A DNA stretch of 5,422 nucleotides, taken from positions 19,385 to 24,806 of the forward strand of contig JALWBF010000132.1 of the NCBI GenBank assembly GCA_027016055.1, in the 5' to 3' direction. The position numbers were made by a program, and so were the translations under genes. Shown here one piece after another: positions 4,727 through 5,422 of this stretch. The first letter of the stretch is position 1; every line of letters begins with the position of its first letter. The DNA is from Archaeoglobaceae archaeon. GTDB lineage: Archaea; Halobacteriota; Archaeoglobi; Archaeoglobales; Archaeoglobaceae. The notes under the pieces are model-generated. The model saw only the letters and a program-made list of their open reading frames with translations, was not told the origin of the DNA and made no database searches.

Positions 4727-5209
4727 ATGAATTCGAAGGTCATCTTAGCCGTATTGCTTGTATTGCTCTTCTCCGCATTGGTAGTCCTACCCAAAGTAGT
4801 TCTACCAAAGTCCACCGCTGAACATAAGGTAAAGGTGAATAAAAAGCCGAAATTTATTAAACAAACGAAACCACGGAGGTTCAAAATTGAAATCGTTCGA
4901 GTTGAAGAAAGCGGAGCGTTAAGCAGGATCGTCACTGCAAGGTTGATCAACGAAGACGGATACGCGAAAAACGTCGTCGTTACTCTCGAACTGTTCGTCG
5001 ACGGGGATCGAATAAAGGTTAACGGGAAGGACAAGCTCGTCATTAAGGTCGGTGATATGAAGCCGAAGAGCACTGTTGAGAAGAACGTCGAAATATCAGT
5101 GGGCTTCTTCGACGGATTGAGGATTAAAAGTAAAGGATACGTTGACGCAAAGCTTACGATAAGCTGGAAAGGTAATAAGGAAGTCTTTAAAAAAAGAATT
5201 AGGGTATAA
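4727..5209 (+). CDS. Secreted or membrane-anchored protein of unknown function, beta-sandwich-like
   Basis: I do not recognise this 160-residue protein. It begins with a short basic N-terminus and a hydrophobic segment (about residues 5-21, VILAVLLVLLFSALVVL), so it is a signal peptide or N-terminal anchor. A small in-protein repeat VVLPK-VVLPK follows, then a strongly basic linker (34-53). Residues 52-160 alternate hydrophobic and polar residues as in a beta-sandwich. NEDGYAKNVVVTLELFVDGDRI and VGDMKPKSTVEKNVEISVGFF resemble the CARDB/Ig-like folds of archaeal surface proteins. No cysteines or catalytic motif are seen. The start is ATG 4727, with GAGG 8 bases upstream. In-frame GTG/ATG codons at 4694/4697 lie inside the C' box of the guide RNA and would put an odd basic extension before the signal segment. 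The end overlaps aspS by 11 bases, tail to tail. Confidence 0.75.
   Translation: MNSKVILAVLLVLLFSALVVLPKVVLPKSTAEHKVKVNKKPKFIKQTKPRRFKIEIVRVEESGALSRIVTARLINEDGYAKNVVVTLELFVDGDRIKVNGKDKLVIKVGDMKPKSTVEKNVEISVGFFDGLRIKSKGYVDAKLTISWKGNKEVFKKRIRV
5189..5195 (-). terminator. Oligo-T terminator for aspS (minus strand)
   Basis: A run of seven T on the minus strand begins 3 bases after the aspS stop (TAATTCTTTTTTTAAAG). It lies inside the last codons of the convergent secreted-protein gene. The T-run fits the archaeal intrinsic terminator type. Confidence 0.55.
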
Positions 5210-5422
5210 GCCTGTGCCTATCCCTCGGAAACAGCACAGCCTCTCTTATGTTCTTCAAATCGAGCATCGACATGATCAATCTTTCCGCCCCAAGCCCCCA
5301 GCCGGCATGCGGTGGCATCCCGTAGCGGAAGGCTTCCAAGTAGAACTCGAAGCTTTCCGGACTCAATCCGCACTGCTTTCTCCTTTCGACAAGCAAATCG
5401 TATTTATCAATCCTCTGAGCCC
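5199..5422 (-). CDS. aspS: Aspartyl-tRNA synthetase, C-terminal part (window-edge partial)
   Basis: The last 73 residues of a class II aminoacyl-tRNA synthetase of the archaeal AspRS type; the rest lies beyond the right edge. The frame is open to base 5422 and reads AQRIDKYDLL at the edge. Class II motif 3, which binds ATP, is GWGLGAER (residues 40-47 of the fragment), preceded by FEFYLEAFRYGMPPHAG. The C-terminus FPRDRHRLIP is the typical archaeal AspRS ending, and the protein stops where the family stops. In AspRS the motif 3 region is the catalytic core. Whether the enzyme is discriminating or also charges tRNA-Asn cannot be judged, since the anticodon-binding domain is not in view. Confidence 0.93.
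   Translation of the reverse strand, partial: AQRIDKYDLLVERRKQCGLSPESFEFYLEAFRYGMPPHAGWGLGAERLIMSMLDLKNIREAVLFPRDRHRLIP

Noticed and set aside
4657..5073. 138-residue open frame on the minus strand opposite the secreted-protein gene
   Set aside because: No family resemblance and no Shine-Dalgarno; it is explained as an antisense shadow.
1..5422. CRISPR arrays, insertion sequences, tRNA or rRNA genes
   Set aside because: No repeated spacer-like units, transposase-like proteins, terminal inverted repeats or cloverleaf segments were seen on either strand.

Overview
The window is from a euryarchaeon, most likely in or near the Archaeoglobales. The main evidence is a methenyl-tetrahydromethanopterin cyclohydrolase whose N-terminus and active-site positions match, from memory, the Archaeoglobus fulgidus enzyme. 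Archaeal-type mevalonate kinase, LeuD and AspRS agree with this, as do TATA-type promoters, apparently leaderless genes and oligo-T terminators. A methanogen cannot be excluded. The window is densely coded, with no gene-free stretch over about 120 bases and no sign of mobile DNA, CRISPR or tRNA/rRNA.

Layout: (1) 3-1289, + strand: a tight three-gene operon encoding an Era-like small GTPase, a DUF2073 protein and a zinc-ribbon protein. This is the euryarchaeal oapABC/arvABC set, whose GTPase has been tied to extracellular vesicle formation in haloarchaea. (2) 1286-2715, - strand: leuD and mch overlap by 7 bases and form a probable transcription unit. mch ends tail to tail with arvC, overlapping it by 4 bases. 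(3) 2799-3332, + strand: a small membrane protein of the VIT1/CCC1-like (TIGR00267) type, divergent from leuD. (4) 3378-3635, - strand: a SpoVG-family protein with its own promoter. (5) 3724-4611, - strand: mevalonate kinase. (6) 4662-4720, + strand: a small C/D box guide RNA (2'-O-methylation guide) in the gap between mevalonate kinase and the next gene. (7) 4727-5209, + strand: a short secreted or membrane-anchored protein of unknown function. (8) 5199-5422, - strand: the C-terminal end of aspartyl-tRNA synthetase, cut by the window edge.

The most notable item is the C/D box RNA. It has exact C, D', C' and D boxes, two 12-nt guides and a 3-nt D'-C' spacer. One guide is complementary over 10 nt to a conserved 23S rRNA segment near the peptidyl transferase centre. 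The RNA appears to start from a TATA element shared with mevalonate kinase on the other strand. Its D box overlaps the Shine-Dalgarno sequence of the downstream secreted-protein gene, so guide RNA and mRNA leader may be the same transcript.

For several genes the longest open frame is not the best start. Revised starts are given for arvC, leuD, spoVG, mevalonate kinase and the secreted protein, based on Shine-Dalgarno spacing, TATA distance and family N-termini.
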